Positions 1 to 7,401 of a DNA stretch of 64,000 nt are shown here, in pieces. The notes beneath the pieces were generated by a model, which saw nothing but the letters and a program-made list of their open reading frames with translations, was not told the DNA's origin and searched no databases. The stretch lies in NCBI RefSeq assembly GCF_943373825.1, contig NZ_CALSBP010000001.1, forward strand, positions 186,001-250,000. The letters are read 5' to 3'. Position 1 is the stretch's first letter, and every line of letters starts with the position of its first letter. Both the position numbers and the translations under genes were made by a program. The stretch comes from Aquimarina spinulae (GTDB lineage: Bacteria > Bacteroidota > Bacteroidia > Flavobacteriales > Flavobacteriaceae).

Positions 1-1
1 A

Positions 2-322
2 AGATATAATGTGTTATTAAGAAACGTATTCTTTGGAGAAGTAACCGACCCAGATGATTTTAATGGAGATCCAAGAGTTGAAGGAACTGTGGTTAGTGAT
101 GATGCTGTTTATGGAGGGAAAATCGTAACCGATCTTTCCGTTTCTGCAAAGATTTTTGAAAACCTTAATGTCACCATAGGAGCCAATAATTTGTTAGATA
201 TATATCCAGATGAAAATAGAGCAGGAGGAACTGCAGGGGATCAGTTTGTGTATTCCCGAAGAACATCACAATTTGGATATTCAGGAAGATTCTTATTTGC
301 AAGAATTTATTTTAGCCTATAG
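2..322 (+). CDS. TonB-dependent receptor, C-terminal fragment (5' end outside window)
   Basis: This is the last part of an outer-membrane beta-barrel protein; the frame is open to the left window edge. The visible residues include a typical late TonB-receptor strand (LNVTIGANNLLDIYPDENR) and end in an aromatic terminal strand (FLFARIYFSL), the pattern of barrel proteins inserted by the Bam complex. In this family the protein imports a ligand across the outer membrane using TonB energy; the ligand cannot be inferred from this fragment. A palindromic terminator follows. The last ~90 bp have a decayed copy about 2 kb downstream. Confidence 0.8.
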   Translation, partial: RYNVLLRNVFFGEVTDPDDFNGDPRVEGTVVSDDAVYGGKIVTDLSVSAKIFENLNVTIGANNLLDIYPDENRAGGTAGDQFVYSRRTSQFGYSGRFLFARIYFSL

Positions 323-352
323 TTGAGTTTGTATTATTAGTTTAGTACAATA

Positions 353-382
353 ATAGACAGGGATACATGTATCCCTGTCTAT
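353..382. terminator. Bidirectional terminator between convergent genes
   Basis: A perfect 30-bp palindrome (ATAGACAGGGATACA and its complement) lies between the receptor fragment and the convergent M56/M23 gene. A T-rich tract follows on the plus strand and an A-rich one precedes it. Confidence 0.75.
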
Positions 383-411
383 CTTTTAAGCAATCTACTA
401 TAGTCGGTATC

Positions 412-1758
412 TTATTTTTTAAAGTAATCCATAGGGTTTACTCTTTCTTTGTTTAATCGTACTTCGTAATGAAGATGAAATCCTGTTGATTTACCAGTAC
501 TTCCTACATATCCAATAATCTGACCTTTTTTAACTCTTTCTCCATTTTTAATGTTGAAACCTTGTAAGTGTGCATACCAGGTTTCGTAACCATTTGCATG
601 AGATATTACTATTAAATTACCCCAGTCATCTTCTGAAGAAGTATTTGCAATCATACCGTCTGCTGTTGCTAAAACAGGAACACCTTCTTTTGCTCTAATG
701 TCAATACCTCCGTGAATTATTTTTTTCTTCTCAATAGGATGTGTAAAACTTTTGCCAAAAGATGCTGTGATATCATTAGTAGAACCATTTTTTACAGGAA
801 AAATGGAAGGAGGATCTTTTTTGTCTATTTCAGTACTCATAGACGGTATACTAGTATAATCAAATTTGTCTTCTGGTTCATGTACAGGTTTTGTAAAAGC
901 CATTAGAAGAAAAAGAAGAACAGGAATTAGTACAGCATATCGTATAATGTTTGTTTTAGTAGAATGGTTTTTTGTGATCATGTCTATTCGTTTTTTGATA
1001 ATTGATTGATTGAAATAACTATATAATTTGATAGATTGCTTTGCTGTTATGTTTTTAAATAAGAGTTCTAGATAATATGATTTTTTAATTTGTGTATTGA
1101 TTACAGCCTGATCTGCCTGAAATTCGTGGACAGCAATAATTGATTTTTTGAAAAAATATACAAAAGGATTAAACCAGTGTAAAGCGATATAAATTTCAGT
1201 AAAAATTAAATCTATAGTATGTAGAGATTTACTATGAACTTTTTCATGATCAATGATGGGTTGTTCGTAATCACTTATTTTACTCTCCGGAATAAAAATC
1301 CAATTAAAAAAAGAAAATATTGCGGGTACATCTGCAATGATAAAATGATAACCTTCTTTGATATAGGTTCTAGACTTTCTCTTTATAGTATATAATCGTA
1401 TTATAGGTGCCAACAATCGAATTATATATATTACAAAACCAATACAGTAAAATATCCATATATAATCAATGATATTCCTGTTGCTCCCGGGAGTAACAAT
1501 TTTGTCTTTATGATTTGTTATTGTTAGATGATCTATTGATATAAATTCATCAAAACCAGAAATGTTAATAGGATCTTTTTTGAAAGGTAACTCTACTTCG
1601 TTTAAAACAGGAAGAATTAATGAAAGAGGTAATAAAATTAATAGTATAACCCTATTAACTTTATGAAAAGTTAGTTTTCTCAAAAACAAATAAAATACAA
1701 TGTATAAAACCGAAAAACAGAAGCTTACTTCTAGTAAGTGTATTAAATAATTATTCAT
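412..1758 (-). CDS. BlaR1-like M56 metallopeptidase fused to an M23 (LytM-type) peptidase domain
   Basis: The 448-residue protein has N-terminal membrane helices (about 5-50 and 97-120) and an M56 zinc-peptidase motif, HEKVH at 171-175, with a second conserved motif HEFQAD at 211-216. Another membrane helix (about 271-289) leads to a C-terminal M23 domain with an intact metal site: HGGID at 349-353, H397 in WYAHLQG and HLH at 428-430. In BlaR1/MecR1 the M56 domain cleaves the BlaI repressor after an outside sensor domain binds beta-lactam. Here the outside domain is a peptidoglycan-peptidase fold instead, so the signal may be a cell-wall fragment (inference). The start overlaps the end of the upstream blaI-like gene by 8 bp, a two-gene operon. 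Confidence 0.88.
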   Translation of the reverse strand: MNNYLIHLLEVSFCFSVLYIVFYLFLRKLTFHKVNRVILLILLPLSLILPVLNEVELPFKKDPINISGFDEFISIDHLTITNHKDKIVTPGSNRNIIDYIWIFYCIGFVIYIIRLLAPIIRLYTIKRKSRTYIKEGYHFIIADVPAIFSFFNWIFIPESKISDYEQPIIDHEKVHSKSLHTIDLIFTEIYIALHWFNPFVYFFKKSIIAVHEFQADQAVINTQIKKSYYLELLFKNITAKQSIKLYSYFNQSIIKKRIDMITKNHSTKTNIIRYAVLIPVLLFLLMAFTKPVHEPEDKFDYTSIPSMSTEIDKKDPPSIFPVKNGSTNDITASFGKSFTHPIEKKKIIHGGIDIRAKEGVPVLATADGMIANTSSEDDWGNLIVISHANGYETWYAHLQGFNIKNGERVKKGQIIGYVGSTGKSTGFHLHYEVRLNKERVNPMDYFKK

Positions 1759-2134
1759 TTTCTTTTTTTAATTTGTCTATTTTTTCTTCAATTAATGACT
1801 TCATTTTTTCTAGTTCAGATAAGTTTAAATCTTCATCATTGGCAAAATGAAGTGCAAATTTGCTTATAGAGCCACTAAAAAAGTTACCAACTACGTGCTT
1901 AAAATGATTCTTAAAATATACTTCTTTCGACACCAGAGGGAAATATTCACGAACTCTGCCATATGAATTAAAGTTTATAAATTTTTTTGTGACCAAAGTT
2001 CTTATAACTGTTGATATTGTTGTGTAGGCTGGTTTAGGTTCAGGAAACTCCTCAACTATATCTTTTAGGAATGCTTTTTCCAGTTTCCAGAGGTATTGCA
2101 TTATTTGCTCTTCTGCTTTTGTTAAATCTCTCAT
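1751..2134 (-). CDS. BlaI/MecI/CopY family transcriptional repressor
   Basis: The 127-residue protein begins with the typical BlaI winged-helix region (LTKAEEQIMQYLWKLEKAFL) and contains the DNA-recognition part TTISTVIRTLVTKKFI, followed by a C-terminal dimerisation and cleavage region. It is translationally coupled to the M56/M23 gene. Known members bind palindromes over their own promoter and are inactivated by cleavage by the partner M56 protein. Two palindromes start 12 bp upstream of this start codon, fitting autoregulation. Target genes other than this operon are not visible here. Confidence 0.9.
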   Translation of the reverse strand: MRDLTKAEEQIMQYLWKLEKAFLKDIVEEFPEPKPAYTTISTVIRTLVTKKFINFNSYGRVREYFPLVSKEVYFKNHFKHVVGNFFSGSISKFALHFANDEDLNLSELEKMKSLIEEKIDKLKKENE

Positions 2135-2145
2135 ATAGCAAATGT

Positions 2146-2181
2146 AACTATAATTTTAGTAATATTACTAAAATTATAGTT
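2146..2181. promoter_or_regulatory. Probable BlaI operator 1 (perfect 36-bp palindrome)
   Basis: The half site AACTATAATTTTAGTAAT is followed by its exact reverse complement, with no mismatch and no spacer. It lies 12 bp before the blaI-like start codon. BlaI-type proteins bind dyads with TACTA/TAGTA-like cores, which both halves contain. Confidence 0.8.
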
Positions 2182-2205
2182 TTATTACTATTTTTATAGT
2201 AATAA
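2182..2205. promoter_or_regulatory. Probable BlaI operator 2 (10-bp arms)
   Basis: Arms TTATTACTAT and ATAGTAATAA are perfect complements separated by TTTT and abut operator 1 directly. The core TACTA/TAGTA is shared with operator 1, suggesting cooperative binding of two repressor dimers. Confidence 0.65.
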
Positions 2206-2317
2206 AGCTCTGAAAGCTTCATGTAACAAGGGAAAAGCTAGGAATTATAAAGATGTTTAGAATACTTATTACATTAATATTAAGATAGAAATTCGTAATT
2301 ACCAGAAATTAATTGGC

Positions 2318-2406
2318 GTGTTTCCGAAGAACATCACAATTAGAATGTGCCATAAGATTCTTACTTTACAAGGATCGATTTTAGCGTATAGTTGAGTTTG
2401 TATTAT
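2318..2406 (+). pseudogene. Decayed copy of the 3' end of the TonB receptor gene
   Basis: Positions 2318-2406 align with 248-338 across the end of the receptor gene and past its stop codon. Shared blocks include CCGAAGAACATCACAATT, AAGATTCTTA and TATAGTTGAGTTTGTATTAT. Small indels break the frame and no upstream part of the gene remains. It is a duplication or deletion scar, not a functional gene. Confidence 0.75.
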
Positions 2407-2455
2407 GATCTAATTTAAAATTGATAAAAATCTTATTTATCCTTGCCTGTTTTTT

Positions 2456-2551
2456 TTAAATCATCATTATAACTGCAATAAGTGAGGCTGCACTAAATAA
2501 TAAACAGAGTTTTGCAAAAAAATAATCATTGATTTTTATATTAGTTCTCAT
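2456..2551 (-). CDS. Possible 31-residue membrane microprotein
   Basis: An ATG-started frame encodes a short polar N-terminus followed by one hydrophobic stretch (FSAASLIAVIMMI) and stops directly before a T-rich tract. Small one-helix membrane proteins are common in this group, but there is no homology evidence and no clear promoter. It could be chance. Confidence 0.25.
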   Translation of the reverse strand: MRTNIKINDYFFAKLCLLFSAASLIAVIMMI

Positions 2552-2953
2552 GGTTGTTCGGTTTTAAGGGTTGTACAAATGAAATGTGGAAAAACTATTT
2601 TTTATAAGTAACACATCTTTATCTATGAATGGCGTGACTACAGGCTCCGGGAAGACTTGATAAAAAATTAAAAACTACTCTAATGTTAAATTTGATTTTG
2701 GTTTTAAAAGGATTCATAATATATTTTTTTAGTGTTGAATATTTAATTGGTTATTGTTATGAGTTTAAATCATAACCTTATGAATCAAAGGTAATTAGAG
2801 TTGTTGTCTTTCCAAATACGTGGAAATACGTAATTTTTTATTGAAGTATGTAAACTAAAAAGAAAGATTTTCTTGGGATTGGATATTTTGATCAGTTGAA
2901 AAAAGAGTATGGGTAATTTTGTAGAATGTGATTTTCTAAGAAAGGAAGAATAT

Positions 2954-2982
2954 CGTGTGTGTGTCATCTTTACAGACACACG
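2954..2982 (-). terminator. Possible terminator of tRNA-Leu
   Basis: CGTGTGTGTC and GACACACG form a stem about 15 bp downstream of the tRNA-Leu 3' end (minus strand), followed by a pyrimidine-rich but not pure T tract. Confidence 0.4.
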
Positions 2983-2997
2983 TTATACAATTAATTG

Positions 2998-3081
2998 TGC
3001 CCAGAGCGGGAGTCGAACCCGCACGCCCTAATGGACACATGGCCCTCAACCATGCCTGTCTACCAGTTCCAGCACCTGGGC
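2998..3081 (-). tRNA. tRNA-Leu (anticodon GAG)
   Basis: The minus strand folds as an 84-nt class II tRNA. The acceptor GCCCAGG pairs with TCTGGGC (one G-T pair) with discriminator A. The anticodon stem is CATGG/CCATG with loop TTGAGGG, there is a long variable arm, and the T arm is GCGGG-TTCGACT-CCCGC. CCA is not encoded. It reads CUC/CUU codons. Confidence 0.95.
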
Positions 3082-3112
3082 AGTATGAATACTACAATAT
3101 AACATAAAACTA

Positions 3113-3143
3113 AAAAAGTATCGTAAAAATTACGATACTTTTT
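3113..3143 (-). terminator. Terminator of the tRNA-Lys unit
   Basis: A 14-bp perfect stem (AAAAAGTATCGTAA, loop AAA) lies 2 bp downstream of the first tRNA-Lys on the minus strand. Its downstream arm ends in a T run. Confidence 0.8.
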
Positions 3144-3145
3144 AG

Positions 3146-3218
3146 TGACCGGGCTGGGGCTCGAACCCAGGACCCTCTCCTTAAAAGGGAGATGCTCTAC
3201 CAACTGAGCTACCAGGTC
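3146..3218 (-). tRNA. tRNA-Lys (anticodon TTT), copy 1
   Basis: A 73-nt cloverleaf on the minus strand: acceptor GACCTGG with CCGGTC, D arm GCTCAGTTGGTAGAGC, anticodon stem TCTCC/GGAGA with loop CTTTTAA, and T arm CTGGG-TTCGAGC-CCCAG. The sequence is identical to copy 2. Confidence 0.96.
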
Positions 3219-3262
3219 ATTGATAATTTCATTATCAAATATTTTTAAGAACTGAATAAATA

Positions 3263-3297
3263 ATAAATTACTATTTATTTATTGTGACCGGGCTGGG
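3263..3297 (-). repeat. 35-bp direct repeat carrying a truncated tRNA-Lys 3' end
   Basis: Positions 3263-3297 are identical to 3375-3409. The repeat includes the last 13 nt of tRNA-Lys (3285-3297) plus its downstream flank. Homology stops abruptly at 3298, where an unrelated short interspersed repeat begins. This suggests a third tRNA-Lys copy lost all but its 3' end. Confidence 0.8.
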
Positions 3298-3298
3298 A

Positions 3299-3324
3299 CT
3301 TCCTTCGACTATGCTCAGGATATA
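3299..3324. repeat. Short interspersed repeat (CCTTCGACTATGCTCAGGA type)
   Basis: The core CCTTCGACTATGCTCAGGA resembles short palindromic repeats scattered between genes in many Flavobacteria (family knowledge). Related cores occur at 21906-21933 and 55271-55297. It sits exactly where the truncated tRNA-Lys copy ends. Confidence 0.55.
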
Positions 3325-3396
3325 CTTCTCGCCAACATCACTTCTAATTTTTTTAAATAAACAATAGTTATTCTATAAATTACTATTTATTTATTG

Positions 3397-3469
3397 TGAC
3401 CGGGCTGGGGCTCGAACCCAGGACCCTCTCCTTAAAAGGGAGATGCTCTACCAACTGAGCTACCAGGTC
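3397..3469 (-). tRNA. tRNA-Lys (anticodon TTT), copy 2
   Basis: It is identical in sequence and fold to copy 1 at 3146-3218 (anticodon loop CTTTTAA, discriminator A, no encoded CCA). The two copies are about 180 bp apart and probably co-transcribed on the minus strand. Confidence 0.96.
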
Positions 3470-3603
3470 ATACATTCTTTTTTCCTTGAATGCGGGTGCA
3501 AATATACTATCATTAATTTATTTTTCAAGAAGAAATTGATATAAATTTGCGTTTTATTTAAAATGATGTTTTTTTTGAGCAATATCTATTTAATTTTTAC
3601 GGT

Positions 3604-4125
3604 ATGAATATAGTTTTAATGGGGTATATGGGAAGCGGAAAATCCCTGGTAGGCAGAGATTTGGCTGCTAAAATGAAATTGAATTATCTGGATTTGGATG
3701 ATTTTATAGAAAATCAAGAAAAAAAATCAATTAGAAAGATTTTTGACGATCAGGGGGAAATATATTTTAGAAAAAAAGAATCTTTATACCTTAAAGAGGT
3801 GTTAGAGACTTATAAAAACACCATTATTTCTCTTGGAGGAGGTACTCCTTGTTTTGCAGGTAACCTGGAAACTATAGCAAATAATGAAAATGCAAAAAGT
3901 ATATATCTACAAACTTCATTAGATGAATTAACAAAAAGGTTATTTGCAGAACGAAGCAAACGACCATTGATTTCTCATATTACTTCATCAAACGAACTTA
4001 AAGATTTTGTTCGTAAACATTTGTTTGAGCGATCGTTTTACTATAATCAAGCTGATTACAAAGTAATCACTGATCAAAAAAGTGAGGATCAAATAAGTAA
4101 AGAAATTAAAACTTTTTTATTTTAG
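3604..4125 (+). CDS. aroK: Shikimate kinase
   Basis: This cytoplasmic enzyme phosphorylates shikimate to shikimate-3-phosphate with ATP in aromatic amino-acid synthesis. At 173 residues it has the usual size. The P-loop GYMGSGKS is at residues 7-14, the substrate-binding acidic segment DLDDFIE at about 31-37, the LGGGTPC loop near residue 80, and the lid arginines in ERSKRPLI around 118-125. The 3' end overlaps the convergent phosphoribosyltransferase gene by 9 bp. It stands alone on this strand with no aro neighbours. Confidence 0.93.
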   Translation: MNIVLMGYMGSGKSLVGRDLAAKMKLNYLDLDDFIENQEKKSIRKIFDDQGEIYFRKKESLYLKEVLETYKNTIISLGGGTPCFAGNLETIANNENAKSIYLQTSLDELTKRLFAERSKRPLISHITSSNELKDFVRKHLFERSFYYNQADYKVITDQKSEDQISKEIKTFLF

Positions 4126-4617
4126 AATAGCGAGATCCTCATCCCCAAATTTAACAATGATATGCTCATGTAAAGAGGTAGATAAAGAGATTCCTTTAAA
4201 ATCAGCCTTAATTGGGTATTTCTTATGATTTCGATTAACCAAAACCGCAGTCTTAAATCTGGTAAGAGGAACATCAAGAAAATGTTTTACACCATAAATA
4301 AGAGCGGTACCAGAATTAAGTACATCATCTGCAAGAATTATAGGCTTGTTTTGATACTCAGTCGCTTCTATCGAAGTCTTAACGGTATTGTGAGGGGATT
4401 TTTTATTCATGGTAACCTCACATAACGTCACTTTTAGGTTAGAGATGCTTTCTATTATAACTTTTAACCGTTGGGCAAATATATATCCGTTTTCTGCTAT
4501 TCCAGCAATTACAATCTCTTTTTCATCAACATTAGTTTCGTAAATCTGGTAAGCAATACGTTTTATTTTGTGTTGTATTTGTTCGTGAGTAAGAATTATA
4601 TTGTTGTCGGTTTGCAT
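4117..4617 (-). CDS. Phosphoribosyltransferase (PyrR / purine PRT-like fold)
   Basis: The 166-residue protein carries the type I PRTase PRPP-binding motif ILADDVLNSGTALIYG at about 94-109 and the hydrophobic IVIAGIAENGYIFA segment at about 35-48. Family members transfer phosphoribosyl from PRPP to a nucleobase, or sense it as PyrR does. The substrate cannot be told from the motif. The gene is short, lies convergent to aroK with a 9-bp overlap, and has no pyr genes nearby, so a PyrR attenuation role is not supported by context. Confidence 0.8.
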   Translation of the reverse strand: MQTDNNIILTHEQIQHKIKRIAYQIYETNVDEKEIVIAGIAENGYIFAQRLKVIIESISNLKVTLCEVTMNKKSPHNTVKTSIEATEYQNKPIILADDVLNSGTALIYGVKHFLDVPLTRFKTAVLVNRNHKKYPIKADFKGISLSTSLHEHIIVKFGDEDLAILK

Positions 4618-4706
4618 GCTTCAGAATTGTTGATTGCTATTTATAATGATATAAATAAACTATTACTAATGATTGTTTTAATTATAAATGGGGTTTTATA
4701 AAAAAT

Positions 4707-5291
4707 TTATAATGGGTTTTCAAATATAAAAAAGAGTTCGTTACCCATGCGTGGTTCTATAGAATTATAACAGTTTTCTAATTTTTTTATAGTAAAAGAT
4801 TGAGAAAACAGAAGTTCATACTCTTTTTTACTCCCTCCGAAAGGAGGTCCATCATGTTTAAATTCTTTATCAAATAGGAGCCCTACAAGTTTTCCTTTTT
4901 TAGAAAGAAGGCTTGAAGCCTTATTAATATAGTCTTGGCGTCGTTTAGGTGGTAATGCGCAAAAAAAAGTTTGTTCTATAATCAAATCAAATTTGTCCTG
5001 GTAACTGAAAAAATCACCACATATTAATTTTTCTGAAGGAAACTCAGGTAATCGTTGTTTAAAACTTTGTAATACATCTTCAACAAGATCTAATATATAA
5101 ATATTCTTAAACCCTTGATTAAATAAATATTCTGCTTCGTAGGCATTGCCGCAACCAGGAATAAGGATTTTAAGATCACGATCGGTTAACTGATCAAAAT
5201 AATTGATGATAGGAGGAGACGCAAAACCAATATCCCATCCTGTTTGTTTATTTTGATAACGATATTTCCAATATTCTTTATCCGGGATCAT
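4707..5291 (-). CDS. SAM-dependent methyltransferase, thiopurine methyltransferase (TPMT) family
   Basis: The 194-residue cytoplasmic protein starts with the family signature YWKYRYQNKQTGWDIG and has the SAM-binding motif LIPGCGNAYEAEYL at about 43-56, followed by the acidic ILDLVEDV strand. TPMT-family proteins methylate small thiol, selenol or similar nucleophiles; the bacterial substrate is uncertain. Its start codon overlaps the stop of the S4-domain gene by 4 bp (ATGA), so the two are translationally coupled. Confidence 0.85.
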   Translation of the reverse strand: MIPDKEYWKYRYQNKQTGWDIGFASPPIINYFDQLTDRDLKILIPGCGNAYEAEYLFNQGFKNIYILDLVEDVLQSFKQRLPEFPSEKLICGDFFSYQDKFDLIIEQTFFCALPPKRRQDYINKASSLLSKKGKLVGLLFDKEFKHDGPPFGGSKKEYELLFSQSFTIKKLENCYNSIEPRMGNELFFIFENPL

Positions 5292-5692
5292 TCTTCACTA
5301 TCATTTATTTCGCCATCATTTACTTCACCATCAGAATACCAATCATCGATATCTCTTCGGTCTTTTTTGGTAGGCCTGCCGGTACCTTTTTTTCGATAAT
5401 AATCTTTAGAATATTTTAAAAGATCTAATTTTTGCAACGCTTCCTTCGGAGTGGTGTCTTTACGATAGATATCGACGAGTTTAGCTCCAATTCGACTATC
5501 TGGTGTATCGAGTACCACAAGTTCATAATTAATTTGATTTTTACGAACAGTGATTTTATCCATAGGATAGACATCTCTAGAAGGTTTGATGATATCTCCG
5601 TTAACACGAATTTTACCATCTTTACACGCTTTTGTAGCAATACTTCGAGTTTTAAAGTATCGAATACACCATAAATATTTGTCAACTCGCAT
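5288..5692 (-). CDS. S4-domain RNA-binding protein (Hsp15-like)
   Basis: The 134-residue protein opens with an S4 fold (MRVDKYLWCIRYFKTRSIA, then DGKIRVNGDIIKPSRDV), matching Hsp15/HslR-type proteins that bind structured rRNA and rescue stalled 50S subunits. A basic linker (YYRKKGTGRPTKKDRRDID) and a very acidic C-terminus follow. It is the first gene of a two-gene unit with the TPMT-like methyltransferase. The assignment to HslR rather than a generic S4 protein is inference. Confidence 0.82.
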   Translation of the reverse strand: MRVDKYLWCIRYFKTRSIATKACKDGKIRVNGDIIKPSRDVYPMDKITVRKNQINYELVVLDTPDSRIGAKLVDIYRKDTTPKEALQKLDLLKYSKDYYRKKGTGRPTKKDRRDIDDWYSDGEVNDGEINDSEE

Positions 5693-5783
5693 AAAAAAAT
5701 AATTAAAATGCGTTTTTATATTAAATAATTGTGAAACAAAAGTACAAGAAAATCGTATCTTGCGCCTTCAAAAAAGTAAATAC

Positions 5784-6746
5784 ATGAATGTAATAAAATA
5801 TAGTTGTGCCATTGTGCTGGCTTTGGTGGTTTTATATGCTTGTAAAAAAGACGATGATGATAATGGTGGCACTGTCACTCCTCCTGAAGATAGAGGAGAG
5901 CAACAAATAAAAGATGATGCGGCGCTTCAGGATTATTTGAGAACACATTTTTATACTATGGAGGATGTGTTTATAAATGGTGATACTACTGTCGAGTATC
6001 AAGTAGTAAACTTTGATACCATAGCAATACCTAATGAGAATGAACAATCGATTTTGGATTCTCCTCTTTTAGCAACTAAAAAAATTACGAGAAACGATGT
6101 TGAATATACATTGTATATTTTAAACTTTAACAAAGGAGAAGGTACACATCAGCCAACTTTTGCAGATTCTACTCTGGTGACCTATAGAGTGAAATTATTA
6201 GATACCGATGATAAAGTATTTGATAGTGCACTAAATCCTGTGTGGTTTGATTTGGTGTCTGTTGTAGAGGGTTTTAGAGAGTCATTGGTGGATTATAAAG
6301 GAGCCTCGAGTTTTGTTGAGAATAGCGATGGTACAGTTACGTATACAGGTTATGGAGACCTGGTTGTGTTTATGCCCTCTGGTTTAGCTTATTTTAATGA
6401 AAAAAGAGGTGATATTCCTGCATATTCTCCATTAATTTTTAACATTCAATTGTATAAGGTCAATCAAGCTGATCACGATAGAGATGGTTTGCCGTCTTAT
6501 TTAGAAGATATAGATGGTGATCGTTTGGTTTTAGATGTAGATGATAATACAGATGGAAATAATGCACCAAATTATGTAGATAATGATGATGATGGAGACG
6601 GTACATTAACCAAAGATGAGATAACTGTTAACGACAGTAATAATGATGGGTTTATTACCTTGGATGAAATTACATTTTATGATGATGATGGTGATGGTAT
6701 AAAAAATCATTTGGATGCCGATGATAGAGATTTAAAAAACGAATAA
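5784..6746 (+). CDS. Lipoprotein with FKBP-like domain and acidic EF-hand/thrombospondin-3-type tail
   Basis: The ATG at 5784 is preferred over the upstream in-frame TTG at 5760, because it begins a lipoprotein signal ending in LYAC. The mature protein starts CKKDDDDNGG, which matches the acidic export signal of surface lipoproteins in Flavobacteria, so exposure on the cell surface is likely (inference). Residues about 110-225 resemble an FKBP-type peptidyl-prolyl isomerase (VSVVEGFRESLVDY, VVFMPSGLAYFNEK). The last ~90 residues are rich in DxDxDG motifs that bind calcium in thrombospondin type 3 and EF-hand repeats. A strong terminator follows the stop. Confidence 0.8.
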   Translation: MNVIKYSCAIVLALVVLYACKKDDDDNGGTVTPPEDRGEQQIKDDAALQDYLRTHFYTMEDVFINGDTTVEYQVVNFDTIAIPNENEQSILDSPLLATKKITRNDVEYTLYILNFNKGEGTHQPTFADSTLVTYRVKLLDTDDKVFDSALNPVWFDLVSVVEGFRESLVDYKGASSFVENSDGTVTYTGYGDLVVFMPSGLAYFNEKRGDIPAYSPLIFNIQLYKVNQADHDRDGLPSYLEDIDGDRLVLDVDDNTDGNNAPNYVDNDDDGDGTLTKDEITVNDSNNDGFITLDEITFYDDDGDGIKNHLDADDRDLKNE

Positions 6747-6785
6747 AAAAAAAACTCCGATTGAAAAATCGGAGTTTTTTTTATA
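6747..6785. terminator. Terminator between convergent genes
   Basis: The stem AAAACTCCGAT / ATCGGAGTTTT with a short loop is flanked by an A run and a T run, so it can work in both directions for the FKBP lipoprotein and the convergent barrel protein. Confidence 0.85.
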
Positions 6786-6816
6786 ACAAAGTTCTACTGC
6801 ATATCCGGGTTTAAAT

Positions 6817-7401
6817 CTATAAGTCCAGAGAAAGGCCTATAATGAGCTGATTCGGTCTAGAATCTACTCGTATACTCTTATCTATTGATTCTGCAGTATT
6901 TTTACTAAGCCCACGTTCATAGCGTATATCTGCTGTAAGTCTGCCAAATTGTACGCCTGCTCCAAATTGTACCCCAACAGTAAACTCATTTTTAACATCA
7001 CCAAGTCGTACATCCTCTAGGTCTGTTTCTACAATATACTGTAATGCAGGGCCTCCAAAAATATGTATTGGCCCCAAAACAGAAATTCCTAAAAGAATGG
7101 GTAGATCTAACTTTTTTATAGTGTAATCAAGCTCTGTATTCACAAGCTTGTAGGAACTGTTGTTCACAGTGTATTGTAATTCTGGTTTGAGATAAATATT
7201 ATCAGTTAGTTTTCCTCTTAAAAACACCCCTAGGTGATACCCAACCCGATCATCTGCTGTTGTTCTTGTAACATCGGTAATTTCAATTTTACCATTATCT
7301 CCATAATTAAGCCCTCCTTTTACTCCAAAAGTTACTCTTTTTTCCTGAGCAAGTATGGCACAAGAAGTAAATAGCATAAAAAAAATAAATACATTTTTCA
7401 T
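6817..7401 (-). CDS. Outer-membrane beta-barrel protein (porin-like, PorT-type family)
   Basis: The preferred start is the second methionine (MKNVFIFFMLFTSCAILAQ), which gives a normal signal peptide; the longest frame adds seven residues. The mature part has alternating hydrophobic strands and glycine-rich turns (VTFGVKGGLNYGDNG, FGAGVQFGRLTADIRYERG) and ends in a barrel-type strand LIIGLSLDL. Small barrels of this kind are abundant in Bacteroidota and mostly uncharacterised. It is monocistronic, with its terminator shared with the convergent FKBP lipoprotein. Confidence 0.75.
   Translation of the reverse strand: MKNVFIFFMLFTSCAILAQEKRVTFGVKGGLNYGDNGKIEITDVTRTTADDRVGYHLGVFLRGKLTDNIYLKPELQYTVNNSSYKLVNTELDYTIKKLDLPILLGISVLGPIHIFGGPALQYIVETDLEDVRLGDVKNEFTVGVQFGAGVQFGRLTADIRYERGLSKNTAESIDKSIRVDSRPNQLIIGLSLDL

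Larger units (their letters stand above)
2206..2997. other. Long gene-poor region with decayed sequence
   Basis: No convincing conserved gene is present. The region holds a decayed copy of the receptor 3' end (2318-2406), a possible 31-codon membrane microprotein (2456-2551) and a hairpin next to tRNA-Leu. The rest, including a 64-codon minus-strand frame at 2785-2979, looks non-coding. Confidence 0.6.

Noticed and set aside
2785..2979. 64-codon minus-strand reading frame
   Set aside because: It has no family-like features, lies in AT-rich decayed sequence and overlaps the hairpin beside tRNA-Leu; probably chance.
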